Of a DNA stretch of 64,000 nucleotides, positions 26,904-35,539 are shown piece after piece. How positions within the stretch are numbered: position 1 is the first letter of the stretch; each line of letters opens with the position of its first letter. The translations under genes and the position numbers were made by a program. The notes under the pieces were generated by a model, which saw only the letters and a program-made list of their open reading frames with translations, made no database searches and had not been told where the DNA came from. Source of the DNA: Pusillimonas sp. TS35 (GTDB taxonomy: Bacteria > Pseudomonadota > Gammaproteobacteria > Burkholderiales > Burkholderiaceae_B); the NCBI RefSeq assembly GCF_009857885.1, contig NZ_WWER01000004.1:343638-407637 (forward strand). Reading direction: 5' to 3'.

Positions 26904-27881
26904 ATGAAGTTCGAATTCAAGAAGTACCTGCTTGCGGTGAGTAGCGGCCTGGCAATGGTGTGTGCGGCGGTTCCGGCCGCACAGGCGGCGTGGCCCGAGC
27001 GGCCGGTGGAGATCATCGTGCCCTACACGCCGGGCGGCGCCACCGACACCGTCACGCGTGCGGTGGCCGAGCGCCTGTCGCAGCGCCTGGGCCAGACGTT
27101 CATCATCACCAACAAGCCGGGCGCCAACGCCACGATCGGCACGGCACAGGCTGCGCGCGCCAAGCCCGATGGCTACACCTTCGTGACCGTGCTGGCGGCC
27201 CATGCAGTCAACCCGCACCTGTACAAGTTGAGCTACAGCGACAGCGATTTCACGCCTGTGTCTCAGATGGCCGACTTGCCGCTGTTCCTGTTCGTGGCCA
27301 AAGACCTGCCGGTCAATAATCTTCAGGAGCTGATCGCCTACGGCAAGAAACATCCGGGCGAGCTGACCTATGCGTCCAGCGGCACGGGTTCCAGTGCTCA
27401 CCTCACAGGTGCTAACTTTTCGCATCTTGCCGGCTTCAAGATGACGCACGTACCCTACAAGGGCAGCGCGCCGATTCTTACCGACCTGCTCGCGGGCCGT
27501 GTATCGATGGTGTTTGACCCCATCCTCGTGCCGATGCAGTATGCGAAGAAGGGCGATCTGAAGGTGCTGGCCATCACGTCGCTCGAACGCTGGAAGGATG
27601 AGCCGGGTGTGCCGACGGTGGCCGAGTCGGGCTTCCCGGGGTTTGCGATGGCATCCTGGGCAGGGCTGCTGGCGCCAGCCGGTACGCCGGATGAGATCGT
27701 CAAGAAGCTGGCCGACGAGATTGTTGCGGTGGTGCAAGAGCCCGGCATTGGCGAGAAGTTCCATGCCGCAGGTTTTGTGCCGGTGGGCCAAGGCCCCAAG
27801 GCCTTCCAGGCGCTTATCAAGAAAGACTCGGCCATGTATGGCGATATCATACGCAAGGCAGGTATAAGCGTGACCCAGTAG
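26904..27881 (+). CDS. Bug-family periplasmic solute-binding protein
   Basis: A 325-residue Bug protein with a signal peptide (LLAVSSGLAMVCAAVPAAQA, about residues 9-28), then AWPERPVEI, VPYTPGGATDTVTR and KPDGYTFV. An AGGAGA site precedes the ATG. It is placed between the thiolase and the CoA-transferase subunits, with a hairpin on each side, so it may be expressed at a different level from its neighbours. A dicarboxylate or oxo-acid ligand would fit the context. Confidence 0.93.
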   Translation: MKFEFKKYLLAVSSGLAMVCAAVPAAQAAWPERPVEIIVPYTPGGATDTVTRAVAERLSQRLGQTFIITNKPGANATIGTAQAARAKPDGYTFVTVLAAHAVNPHLYKLSYSDSDFTPVSQMADLPLFLFVAKDLPVNNLQELIAYGKKHPGELTYASSGTGSSAHLTGANFSHLAGFKMTHVPYKGSAPILTDLLAGRVSMVFDPILVPMQYAKKGDLKVLAITSLERWKDEPGVPTVAESGFPGFAMASWAGLLAPAGTPDEIVKKLADEIVAVVQEPGIGEKFHAAGFVPVGQGPKAFQALIKKDSAMYGDIIRKAGISVTQ

Positions 27882-27888
27882 TCCGCGG

Positions 27889-27921
27889 ATGCCGCCGGCA
27901 AGGCGGCATCAATGCCTTTTT
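27889..27921 (+). terminator. Intrinsic terminator after the Bug gene
   Basis: ATGCCGCC and GGCGGCAT form a perfect 8-bp stem around GGCAA, and a run of five T residues follows 8 bases later. It lies 8 bp past the Bug stop and before the CoA-transferase genes. Confidence 0.6.
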
Positions 27922-27943
27922 CTTACCTGAATACAGAGATGCA

Positions 27944-28624
27944 ATGATCAACAAGTTTACCGAAAGCCTGGAAGCCGCCGTGGCGGACATCCATGACGGG
28001 GCCACGGTGCTGATTGGCGGATTCGGCGGCGCGGGTATGCCCACCGAACTCATCCACGCCCTGATCGACCAGGGTGCGCGCGAGCTCGTCGTCGTCAACA
28101 ACAACGCCGGCAACCACGACAACGGCCTGGCCGCCTTGATCAAAGAGGGGCGGGTGCGCAAGATCATTTGTTCCTTTCCCAAGGCCAGTCATTCCTGGGT
28201 TTTCAACCAGATGTACAAAGACGGAAAGATCGAGCTCGAGACGGTGCCCCAGGGCACCATTGCCGAACGTCTGCATGCCGGCGCGGCAGGCCTGGGCGGT
28301 TTCTTCACGCCCACCGCCTACGGCACCGACCTGGCGGCAGGCAAAGAAACCCGCGAGATCGACGGGCGCCACTATGTCTTCGAAAAGCCCATCAAGGGCG
28401 ATTTTGCGCTGGTCAAGGCCGAACGCGCCGACCGCTGGGGCAACCTGGTGTACAACAAGGCGCAGCGCAACTTCGGCCCGGTGATGTGCATGGCGGCCCG
28501 CACCACCATCGTACAGGTGAGGCAGTTCGTCGAGCTGGGCGAACTCGACCCCGAATGCGTCGTTACGCCGGGCATCTTCGTCCAGCGCGTCGTGCGTGTG
28601 AGCAACCCCCAACTTTCCAGCTGA
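27944..28624 (+). CDS. pcaI: CoA-transferase subunit A (3-oxoadipate CoA-transferase-like)
   Basis: This 226-residue type I CoA-transferase alpha subunit closely follows PcaI along its length: DGATVLIGGFGGAGMPTELI near residue 18, NNNAGNHDNGLAAL, VPQGTIAERLHAG and FGPVMCMAARTTI. With subunit B it moves CoA from succinyl-CoA to a 3-oxo acid such as 3-oxoadipate. It ends 3 bp before subunit B. In this setting it may activate a 3-oxo dicarboxylate feeding the thiolase; the exact substrate is inferred. Confidence 0.88.
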   Translation: MINKFTESLEAAVADIHDGATVLIGGFGGAGMPTELIHALIDQGARELVVVNNNAGNHDNGLAALIKEGRVRKIICSFPKASHSWVFNQMYKDGKIELETVPQGTIAERLHAGAAGLGGFFTPTAYGTDLAAGKETREIDGRHYVFEKPIKGDFALVKAERADRWGNLVYNKAQRNFGPVMCMAARTTIVQVRQFVELGELDPECVVTPGIFVQRVVRVSNPQLSS

Positions 28625-28627
28625 GCA

Positions 28628-29287
28628 GTGGCAGATACTATGTTGAAACGATTGAACCGCGACGAGATGGCCCGCCGGCTTGCCGCCGACATTCCATCGG
28701 GCAGCTACGTGAACATCGGCATTGGCATGCCGGAACTGGTTGCGCGCTATCTTGATCCCGAAAAAGAAATCCTGCTGCAAAGCGAGAACGGTATTCTGGG
28801 CATGGGGCCGCCGGCCGAGCAACGGCACGAAGACACCGAGCTGATCAATGCGGGCAAGAAGCCGGTCACGCTGCTGACGGGCGGCGCCTACTTCGATCAC
28901 GTGGTGTCCTTCGCCATGATGCGGGGCGGTCACCTCGACATTTGCATCATGGGTGGCATGCAAGTGTCCGCTTCGGGCGATCTGGCCAACTGGAACCTGG
29001 GCCGGCCGGGCGAGCCGCCGGCTGTCGGCGGTGCCATGGACCTGGCCGTTGGCGCGCGCCGTGTCTTTATCCTGATGGAACACAACGCCAAGGATGGCTC
29101 GCCCAAGATACTGCCCGCATGCACGCTGCCCCTGACGGGCATGGGTGTTGTCAGCCGCATCTACACCGATCTGGCCGTGCTCGAGGTCACGTCCGCGGGC
29201 CTGCAGGTGCTGCAGATGAACGATGGGCTGACTTTCGACGAGTTGCAGGCGCACACCGGCGCCCGCTTGCTGCCCCTGGACGCTTAG
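28628..29287 (+). CDS. pcaJ: CoA-transferase subunit B (3-oxoadipate CoA-transferase-like)
   Basis: A 219-residue beta subunit with the catalytic glutamate in LLQSENGILGMGPP (near residue 58) and the conserved GGAYFDHVVSFAMMRGGH and GGAMDLAVGARRV segments of PcaJ/ScoB. It forms a heteromer with subunit A. Start is GTG at 28628 or ATG at 28640; neither ribosome site is decisive. Confidence 0.88.
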   Translation: MADTMLKRLNRDEMARRLAADIPSGSYVNIGIGMPELVARYLDPEKEILLQSENGILGMGPPAEQRHEDTELINAGKKPVTLLTGGAYFDHVVSFAMMRGGHLDICIMGGMQVSASGDLANWNLGRPGEPPAVGGAMDLAVGARRVFILMEHNAKDGSPKILPACTLPLTGMGVVSRIYTDLAVLEVTSAGLQVLQMNDGLTFDELQAHTGARLLPLDA

Positions 29288-29314
29288 CCGCCAGCTCGCT
29301 GCCGTACTGAAAGG

Positions 29315-29356
29315 GGCGCAGTGCGCGACAGCTCAAGGGCTGCTCCGTACTGCGCC
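29315..29356. terminator. Bidirectional hairpin between convergent operons
   Basis: GGCGCAGT and ACTGCGCC pair perfectly around an inner CAGC/GCTG stem, in the gap between the CoA-transferase and enoyl-CoA hydratase genes, which converge. Confidence 0.4.
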
Positions 29357-29452
29357 GTCTGTCAGCGCTGGCATTGGTCGGCCAGCGTTCGGCCAGCGTG
29401 GTGCGGCGGGGCACGTCTCATGATCCGCCCGCTTATTCAGTGTCTGGCGGGG

Positions 29453-30187
29453 CTACCGCTCGAAGAATCGCTTGAACGCCGCCTGGGCTTCTTCCGATGC
29501 CAGTCGTTCGCCGAAAAGCTTGCGTTCGGTGTCGAAGGCCTGCATCAGGGCCGGGCGGCCCGGCTCGCGCAGCATGCGCTTGGTCAGGCGCACGGCTTCC
29601 AGAGGCTTGGCGGCCAGTGAGGCCGCGGCTTCGCGTGCGTCATCCAGTGCCTTGCCGCCGGGCGAAACAGCGGTGATCAGGTCGGCCTCCAGCGCCTCGC
29701 GCGCATCGAAGCGTTGCGCCTGCATCAACCATTGCGCGGCCTTGCGCCGCCCCGCAATCTGTTCGAGCAGGATGCTGGAGCCGCCTTCGGGGCACAGGCC
29801 CAGCGACACGAACGGCAGGCTGAACATGGCCGTGCTGTCGGCAAATACAAAATCGCAATGCTGCAGCATGGTAACGCCGACGCCCACGGCAACGCCTTCC
29901 ACGGCAGCGATTACGGGCACGTCTACGCTGGCCAGCGTACGCAGGAAAGACAGCGCGGGGCTGTCTTCATCCAGGGTGCGCACCCGCTGGAAATCGGCCA
30001 GATCATTGCCTGCCGTGAAGTGCCCGCCCGCGCCGGTGATAATGACGCTGTGGCATGAGGTATTGTCGTTTGCAGCCTGCAACCCGTCGCGCAACTGGTT
30101 GTACATGGTAGTGCTCAAGGCGTTGCGCTGGGCCGGGCGGTTGATGGTGAGCACCATGCCGCCGTTTTCGATGCGTGCTTCGATCAT
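29453..30187 (-). CDS. Enoyl-CoA hydratase/isomerase family protein
   Basis: A 244-residue crotonase-fold protein. The oxyanion-hole segment (HFTAGNDLADF) is near residue 54 and EGVAVGVGVTMLQHCDFVFA near residue 97; SLPFVSLGLCPEGGSSILLE carries an acidic residue at the usual catalytic position. It hydrates or isomerises an enoyl-CoA. Its ATG overlaps the stop of the flavin oxidoreductase gene (ATGA), showing translational coupling. Confidence 0.9.
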   Translation of the reverse strand: MIEARIENGGMVLTINRPAQRNALSTTMYNQLRDGLQAANDNTSCHSVIITGAGGHFTAGNDLADFQRVRTLDEDSPALSFLRTLASVDVPVIAAVEGVAVGVGVTMLQHCDFVFADSTAMFSLPFVSLGLCPEGGSSILLEQIAGRRKAAQWLMQAQRFDAREALEADLITAVSPGGKALDDAREAAASLAAKPLEAVRLTKRMLREPGRPALMQAFDTERKLFGERLASEEAQAAFKRFFER

Positions 30188-31170
30188 GTCAGCAAGGCTC
30201 CTTCCTCGACGAAAGTGTCGGTCAGCCCGCGCACTGCGGCTTGATACTCGCGCTTGAGCTGCGCGACGATGTCAGCCACTGGCATTACCGCGTCGATATT
30301 GCCAACGCCTTGCCCCGCGCCCCAGATATCTTTCCAGGGCTTGCTTCGGGTGGAGCCGAAATTGGCGCTGCTTGGGTCGACCGTGGGCAGATTGTCTGGG
30401 TCCAGGCCGGCGGCGATGATGCTGGACTTGAGATAGTTGCCTGGGATGCCTGTGAAGTAAGGTGTATAGACGATGTCTTTGACGCTCGCGTCGACAATGG
30501 CTTGCTTGTAGGCGTCCTTGGCATTGGCTTCGCGGCTGGCGATGAAGCGCGTGCCCACGTAAGCAAAGTCCGCGCCCATGGCCCGCGCCGCAGCGATATC
30601 CTGCCCGCGGCTGATCGCGCCCGAGAGAATCAGCGGGCCGTCGAAGAACCGGCGCACCTCGCCCACTAAGGCCAGAGGGTTGGCGGTACCTGCATGCCCA
30701 CCCGCACCGGCGCACACGAGAATGAGGCCATCCACGCCGCCTTCCAGCGCCTTTTCGGCGTGGCGGATGGTGGTAACGTCGTGGAAAACTTTGCCACCCC
30801 AGCCATGCACGGCATCTACGACGCGGTGGGGAGCGCTCAGGCTGGTGATAATGATGGGCACCCGGTGTTCGGCGCAGACGGCGAGATCTTGCTCGACGCG
30901 GTCATTCGAGCGATGGATGATGAGATTGATGGCATAGGGGGCGATGACGCGCTCGGGCTCGCGCGCGCGCAATGCCGCAAGCTCGGTTTCGATCTGCGTG
31001 AGCCAGGGTGAAAGCTGCTCTTGCGGGCGGGCGTTCAGGGCAGGCATAGAGCCCACGACACCGCTGGCGCATTGCGCGATGACGAGTTCGGGGCCCGAGA
31101 CGATGAACATGGGCGAACTGATGACTGGCAGTGTTAGCTGCCCATACAGATCGGAAACAATGGGGTGCAT
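30184..31170 (-). CDS. NAD(P)H-dependent flavin oxidoreductase (nitronate monooxygenase family)
   Basis: A 328-residue TIM-barrel flavoprotein of the 2-nitropropane dioxygenase/nitronate monooxygenase class: LPVISSPMFIVSGPELVIAQ at the N-terminus and an FMN-binding region with GAGGHAGTANPLALVGEVR and LSGAISRGQDIAAARAMGAD. Many members with CoA pathways are FMN-dependent enoyl reductases rather than true nitronate oxidases. The ATG at 31170 is favoured by AAGGAG upstream. It is coupled to the enoyl-CoA hydratase, so a role on an unsaturated CoA intermediate is plausible. Confidence 0.85.
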   Translation of the reverse strand: MHPIVSDLYGQLTLPVISSPMFIVSGPELVIAQCASGVVGSMPALNARPQEQLSPWLTQIETELAALRAREPERVIAPYAINLIIHRSNDRVEQDLAVCAEHRVPIIITSLSAPHRVVDAVHGWGGKVFHDVTTIRHAEKALEGGVDGLILVCAGAGGHAGTANPLALVGEVRRFFDGPLILSGAISRGQDIAAARAMGADFAYVGTRFIASREANAKDAYKQAIVDASVKDIVYTPYFTGIPGNYLKSSIIAAGLDPDNLPTVDPSSANFGSTRSKPWKDIWGAGQGVGNIDAVMPVADIVAQLKREYQAAVRGLTDTFVEEGALLT

Positions 31171-31296
31171 GACTGGAGTGCTCCTTTGTGGACTTCCTGA
31201 TGGAGGCCGCGGCCGGCCGGCCGCGGAGAATTGCCTGGCTGATGCTGCGCGCATGCGTGCCTGGTACTTTACTGCAGCTTTGCAGCCCGTTGCGCA

Positions 31297-32268
31297 TCAG
31301 TCCTGCAAGCCCAGGGAGTTGATGATGTCTTTCTCGTTCTTGAATGTTGTTTTTGCAAATGCCGCGTAGGCGGTGTGATCCATGTAATAGGTGCGTACAC
31401 CCAGGTTGTCTAGTACACGCTTTACGTCGGTGTCTTGCAGCGCAGCCTTGATGGCCTTGTCGAGCTTTTCGACGATTTCATCAGGCAGGCCTGCGGGGCC
31501 GGCCACACCCAGCGGGGAGGGCACCTCGACGTCGTAGCCCGCTTCTTTCAGCGTGGGCACGTCGCCGAAGGCCGGGTTGCGGGCTGCATCCGCGGTCGCC
31601 AGCACGCGTACCGTACCGGCGCGCAGGTACGACAGTACGCTGTTGGTAATAACGCCCACTTTTGTGTGGCCGCCGAGCAGCGCAGATGTGGCGTCGGAGT
31701 CGCCCTTGTACGGGATATGCGAGAACTGGACACCCTCCTTTTTGCCCAGCGAGGCCAAGACGACTTGGTTGCCTGTATAGCGGCCGGGAGTGCTGTAGGT
31801 GATTTCACCCGGATGTGCGCGGGCATATTCAACCAGGTCTTTCATGGACTTGAATGGTGAATCGCTCTTTACCGTTACCGCAAAGTCATAGCTCAGGATG
31901 GAAGCGATATAGGTGAGATCCTTGATCGGATCGTAGCGGGTTTTCTGCAGATACGGTTGGCGGAAGATGCCCACTGGTGCCATGGTCAGCCGGTAACCGT
32001 CGGGCTTGCTGGTCATCATGTCGAGCACACCCATGGAGCCAGCCGCGCCGGGCTTGTTTTCGACGACGACACTCTGCTTGAGCTGGCGTGACAGGCTATC
32101 GGCCAGGGCACGCCCCACCAGGTCGGTGGTGCCGCCCGGTGCATAGGGCACGATGAGGGTGATGGGTTGCGACGGATAGGCGCCCGCGCTTTCCGCCAGT
32201 ACGGCGGCGGGCGCCACGGCGGCGGCCAGCGCGATGATGCCGAGTAGTTTTGCGGCATGTATGCTCAT
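31297..32268 (-). CDS. Bug-family periplasmic solute-binding protein (second of tandem pair)
   Basis: A 323-residue Bug protein with signal peptide (IIALAAAVAPAAVLAESAGA, about 11-30), VPYAPGGTTDLVGR and KPDGYRLT. AAGGAGA precedes the ATG. It lies 96 bp downstream of another Bug gene and upstream of the flavin oxidoreductase, in the same direction. Confidence 0.92.
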   Translation of the reverse strand: MSIHAAKLLGIIALAAAVAPAAVLAESAGAYPSQPITLIVPYAPGGTTDLVGRALADSLSRQLKQSVVVENKPGAAGSMGVLDMMTSKPDGYRLTMAPVGIFRQPYLQKTRYDPIKDLTYIASILSYDFAVTVKSDSPFKSMKDLVEYARAHPGEITYSTPGRYTGNQVVLASLGKKEGVQFSHIPYKGDSDATSALLGGHTKVGVITNSVLSYLRAGTVRVLATADAARNPAFGDVPTLKEAGYDVEVPSPLGVAGPAGLPDEIVEKLDKAIKAALQDTDVKRVLDNLGVRTYYMDHTAYAAFAKTTFKNEKDIINSLGLQD

Positions 32269-32364
32269 TGTGTTCTCCTTGCTGCGTAATGCGTTGTTTT
32301 GTATTTGATCTGGCCCGGCGCGACCTGGCCGCGCTGTGCACGCTGCGCCTTGTCCGCAGGCGTT

Positions 32365-33381
32365 TCAAGCATTGATGTTCAAGCCCAACGCGTCCAGGAT
32401 GACTTTCTCTTTTTTCATCGTCTGTGCGGCGAAAGCCTGGAAGTCCTCGGAATTGCGGTAGTCGGGTTCCATATCGAACTGGGCGAGAATTGCCCTGAAC
32501 TCAGGCGTTTCCATCGCTTGCTTGAAGGCATCGTGCAGGGTCCGTACGATCTCCGGGTCCAGGCCCTTGGGGCCCACCACGCCCCATGGCGAGGTCTGCA
32601 CGATGTCCAGTCCGAGCTCAGTCATCGTTGGCACATCCGGAAAGCGCTTCATGCGGTTCTTGCCCCAAACTGCCAGCAGGCGCAATTTGCCAGCTTCGAC
32701 GTGCGGAGCGAAGGCGGAGGTTTCGGCGCCCGACTGCACCTGCCCCGAAAGCAGTGCCTGCAGTGATTCGCCCGAACCCTTGTACGGGATGTGGTTCAGC
32801 TTTATGCCATAGTGCCGCGCAATCATTTCCATGGTCAGGTGATTGGTCGTGGCGACGCCGGGCGAGCTGTACGAGAGCTCGCCGGGATGGGCTTTCGCGT
32901 AGGCCACGAAGTCGTCCATGTTCTTGATGGGCGAATTGGCTGGCACCACGATGCCAAAGGCATAGCCCGTCAGGCCGATGATGTAGCTCAGGTCGGTCAC
33001 CGGGTTCCAGTTGATCTTCTGAGTGTAGGGCATGCGATAGACGCTCAGCACGGAAATGGCCAGGGAGTATCCGTCGGCGGGCATGGAATGCAGGTTCTGC
33101 ACGGCCAGCGTACCGCCGGCGCCTGGCCGGTACTCCACGATGACGGGCTGCTTCAGGATCTTCGACACGTTCTTGGCCAGCAGGCGGACAGGGCCGTCGG
33201 TGGAGCCACCGGCGCCGAAAGGCAGCAGCAGGCGTATCGGTTGCAACGGATAGCCCGCGGCGGTTTGCCCGAAGGCCCGGGGTGCGGCGCCCAGCGCCCA
33301 CAATGATGCCAGTGCGCCAAGGGTAGTGCGACGCCCGGGCGAGACTAGGCCGGCAAAGGTATTGCGGTCGAGGTGTTTCAA
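32365..33381 (-). CDS. Bug-family solute-binding protein with twin-arginine-like signal
   Basis: A 338-residue Bug protein starting at a TTG with AGGAG 8 bases upstream. Its leader contains GRRTTLGALASLWALG, with Arg17-Arg18 before the hydrophobic core, resembling a Tat signal rather than the Sec leaders of the other Bug proteins here. The family segments are LPFGAGGSTDGPVR and PADGYSLA. It is the first gene of a leftward operon with a second Bug gene, the flavin oxidoreductase and the enoyl-CoA hydratase. A perfect IclR box lies about 100 bp upstream. Confidence 0.9.
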   Translation of the reverse strand: MKHLDRNTFAGLVSPGRRTTLGALASLWALGAAPRAFGQTAAGYPLQPIRLLLPFGAGGSTDGPVRLLAKNVSKILKQPVIVEYRPGAGGTLAVQNLHSMPADGYSLAISVLSVYRMPYTQKINWNPVTDLSYIIGLTGYAFGIVVPANSPIKNMDDFVAYAKAHPGELSYSSPGVATTNHLTMEMIARHYGIKLNHIPYKGSGESLQALLSGQVQSGAETSAFAPHVEAGKLRLLAVWGKNRMKRFPDVPTMTELGLDIVQTSPWGVVGPKGLDPEIVRTLHDAFKQAMETPEFRAILAQFDMEPDYRNSEDFQAFAAQTMKKEKVILDALGLNINA

Positions 33382-33482
33382 TGTCTTGTCTCCTGTGTGA
33401 TCAGCATCGTTCGGGCCTTGTGCCCGGCTTTTGCCCGGATACCTGGATACCGCCCCGATGCTTCTTGTCTTTCGGCTCTATG

Positions 33483-33497
33483 TTCTGCATTGCAGAA
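33483..33497. promoter_or_regulatory. Perfect IclR box upstream of the Bug operon
   Basis: TTCTGC-ATT-GCAGAA is a perfect palindrome, extended by G and C to 7-bp arms, 102 bp before the Bug TTG start. Confidence 0.65.
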
Positions 33498-33648
33498 CTT
33501 TAATGGATAAACAGCGAAAGAGAGGATAATCCATCAATGATGTAAGGTAAAGAAAATCCCTCGTTGTAAATCGGTTTCTAATTGCATATCGGTAGGTTCA
33601 AAGGGAAACGGGCGTCGCTTGGTTGGTCAGGGCTGTAATTGCCATTAG

Positions 33649-33663
33649 TTCTGCAATGCAGTA
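33649..33663. promoter_or_regulatory. IclR box on the acyl-CoA ligase side
   Basis: TTCTGC-AAT-GCAGTA matches 11 of 12 arm positions. It is on the ligase side of the divergent gap, 226 bp before the ligase start. Confidence 0.55.
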
Positions 33664-33714
33664 TTTTATTTTGCATGAAGTCATATATCTTGCCTGTCTT
33701 CCGCTGCAGCGGAA

Positions 33715-33853
33715 GGCATCGCTTCGGAGCAGAGGACATCGCTGCCGGGTGGCAGGTATCCTTCGGAGGGGCGCGCGTCGCTTTCGGGCGGCAGGCGTTG
33801 CTTTCGGGGGGCGGTCATCGCTGCCGGGTGGCAGGCATCGTTTTCCGGACAGC
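33715..33853. repeat. Degenerate tandem repeat of about 20 bp, seven units
   Basis: Units start near 33715, 33734, 33755, 33774, 33794, 33813 and 33834, with the pattern GG-CATCG-CT-T/GCCGGG. Two units share an exact 20-bp stretch at 33737-33756 and 33816-33835, which contains the hairpin CTGCC-GGGT-GGCAG. The array lies in the leader region of the acyl-CoA ligase gene. Confidence 0.75.
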
Positions 33854-33888
33854 AGTCCGCCGCCCGGAACAATTCGTGGAGATAAAGC

Positions 33889-35451
33889 TTGGCCACTACT
33901 TTTCAGGCGCGCGGGCCTGACCGCATCCATCTGTTGGTTGATGAATGGGCACGAACCCATCCTGGCCTGCCCGCCTTGCAGGACGCAACGCTTGCCCTCA
34001 GCTATGGTGAACTCGCCCAAGCGTCGCTGCGGGCGGCTGATCGATTGCGGGAACTGGATGTGCGCGGTGGCGACAGGGTCGTGATTGTGGGCGAGAACTG
34101 CGCCGCCGCTTGCGCGGTGATTCTCGGCCTCAGCCGTATGGATGCATGGTCCTGCTTTGTAAACGCCCGTCTGTCGGCGCGGGAAATCGATCAAGTCGTG
34201 GCGCATTCGGGCGCCCGGCGTGTGCTCTATACCTGCCATGTGTCCGACAGTGCCGAAGGGCATGCCAGGCGCCATGGTGCCGTATCCATGGATTGGGATG
34301 GCCTTGGCAGCCTGCATGTCGGGCCGTTGGCCGAAGCCGTGCTGCTCGAGGCGGTGTCGCCATCGCCTACAGAGCAGGTGGCCGCGCTGGTCTATACCTC
34401 AGGCACCTCGGGGGCGCCCAAGGCTGTCATGCTCACGCATGCAAACCTCATGTTCCCCGCGCTGTGGTCTGCGCATTCGCGCGGGCTCGCACCGGGAGAC
34501 ATCGTGTACGGCGTGTTGCCGATGGCCCACATCATCGGGCTGGCATCGCAATTTATTGGCTCCATGTCGGCGGGTGCGACGGTGATGCTCGAACCGCGTT
34601 TTGATGTCGAGGCGGCGACACGTGCATTGGCCGAGGGCGGCGTTACCTTGTTCACCGGTGTTCCGGCCATGTTCGCCAGGCTGCTCGACCATGCGCAGGC
34701 TAGCGGCGTGCCGCTGCGCGCACCGGCGCTGCGCTATATCAGCGTGGGCGGCTCGCCGCTCACGCCCAGGCTCAAGGCGGATACCGAGGCAGCGTTGGGC
34801 CTGACCTTGCATAATGGCTACGGCCTGACGGAGGCCGCGCCTACGATTGCCCAGACACGCCGTGATGCCCCTCGCTCGGATTGCTCGGTCGGGCCGCCTA
34901 TTGTGGGCGTCGAGATCCGTATCGTGGATGGCGACGGCGGGGCGGTGACGCCGGGCGAAATCGGAACCCTGCATATGCGCAGCCCGGGCGTCATGAAGGG
35001 CTATTACCGTGACGCGGGGCGCACCGCCGAGATACTGGATGCCGAAGGCTGGCTCAATACCGGCGATATGGCGCAGCAGTCGGCGGACGGCGCGCTGCAC
35101 ATCGTCGGGCGCAGCAAAGAATTGATCATACGCTCCGGCTTCAACGTTTATCCGGTAGAGGTGGAGCAGGTGATCAACAGCCATCCTGCCGTCGTACAGT
35201 CGGCTGTCGTGGGGCGCGAGGTGGAGCACAACGAGGAAGTGGTGGCCTTCGTTGAGCTCAAGCGCAATATGCAAGCGCCCGACCCTGACGCCTTCCGCGA
35301 TTATCTGCGTGCCCGTCTCTCACCCTACAAGGTGCCGTGCGACATCCGCTTCGTCGAGCAGATGCCGATGGCGTCCACTGGCAAGCTGCTCAAGAATGTG
35401 CTGAAGTCCATGGCGCAGGAGCGTGCGTCTGGTGTGTCGGGCCAACCATGA
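33889..35451 (+). CDS. AMP-forming acyl-CoA synthetase
   Basis: A 520-residue ANL-family ligase with the phosphate loop YTSGTSGAPKAVM (about residue 167), the adenine motif NGYGLTEAAPT, the hinge region NTGDMAQQSADG and the C-terminal catalytic lysine in MASTGKLLKN. It makes an acyl-CoA from a free acid, ATP and CoA. It starts with TTG at 33889, with GGAGA 7 bases before. It probably activates the acid degraded by the neighbouring beta-oxidation genes; the chain length is not predictable. Confidence 0.9.
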   Translation: MATTFQARGPDRIHLLVDEWARTHPGLPALQDATLALSYGELAQASLRAADRLRELDVRGGDRVVIVGENCAAACAVILGLSRMDAWSCFVNARLSAREIDQVVAHSGARRVLYTCHVSDSAEGHARRHGAVSMDWDGLGSLHVGPLAEAVLLEAVSPSPTEQVAALVYTSGTSGAPKAVMLTHANLMFPALWSAHSRGLAPGDIVYGVLPMAHIIGLASQFIGSMSAGATVMLEPRFDVEAATRALAEGGVTLFTGVPAMFARLLDHAQASGVPLRAPALRYISVGGSPLTPRLKADTEAALGLTLHNGYGLTEAAPTIAQTRRDAPRSDCSVGPPIVGVEIRIVDGDGGAVTPGEIGTLHMRSPGVMKGYYRDAGRTAEILDAEGWLNTGDMAQQSADGALHIVGRSKELIIRSGFNVYPVEVEQVINSHPAVVQSAVVGREVEHNEEVVAFVELKRNMQAPDPDAFRDYLRARLSPYKVPCDIRFVEQMPMASTGKLLKNVLKSMAQERASGVSGQP

Positions 35452-35539
35452 GGCGGGGCCGGCTTATACGCCGCGCCTCGCGCCGCGCTGCGCCAGACCG
35501 TGTAGCGTTGAGGGAACAGAACGATAGAAGAGGAGCAAC

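Larger units (their letters stand above)
33382..33888. other. Regulatory and repeat-bearing gap between divergent operons
   Basis: This 507-bp gap separates the leftward Bug operon from the rightward acyl-CoA ligase. It holds two TTCTGC-N3-GCAGAA type boxes (33483, 33649), an AT-rich stretch between them that probably carries both promoters, and a degenerate repeat array next to the ligase start. I see no credible gene in it. Confidence 0.7.

Noticed and set aside
27944..29287. Acetoacetate-specific (ScoAB/AtoDA) CoA-transferase assignment
   Set aside because: The segments seen follow PcaI/PcaJ more closely, though acetoacetate activity cannot be excluded from sequence.
33623..34084. Frames within the 33.6-33.9 kb gap
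   Set aside because: They consist of translations of the degenerate repeat array and run into the acyl-CoA ligase in the wrong frame.
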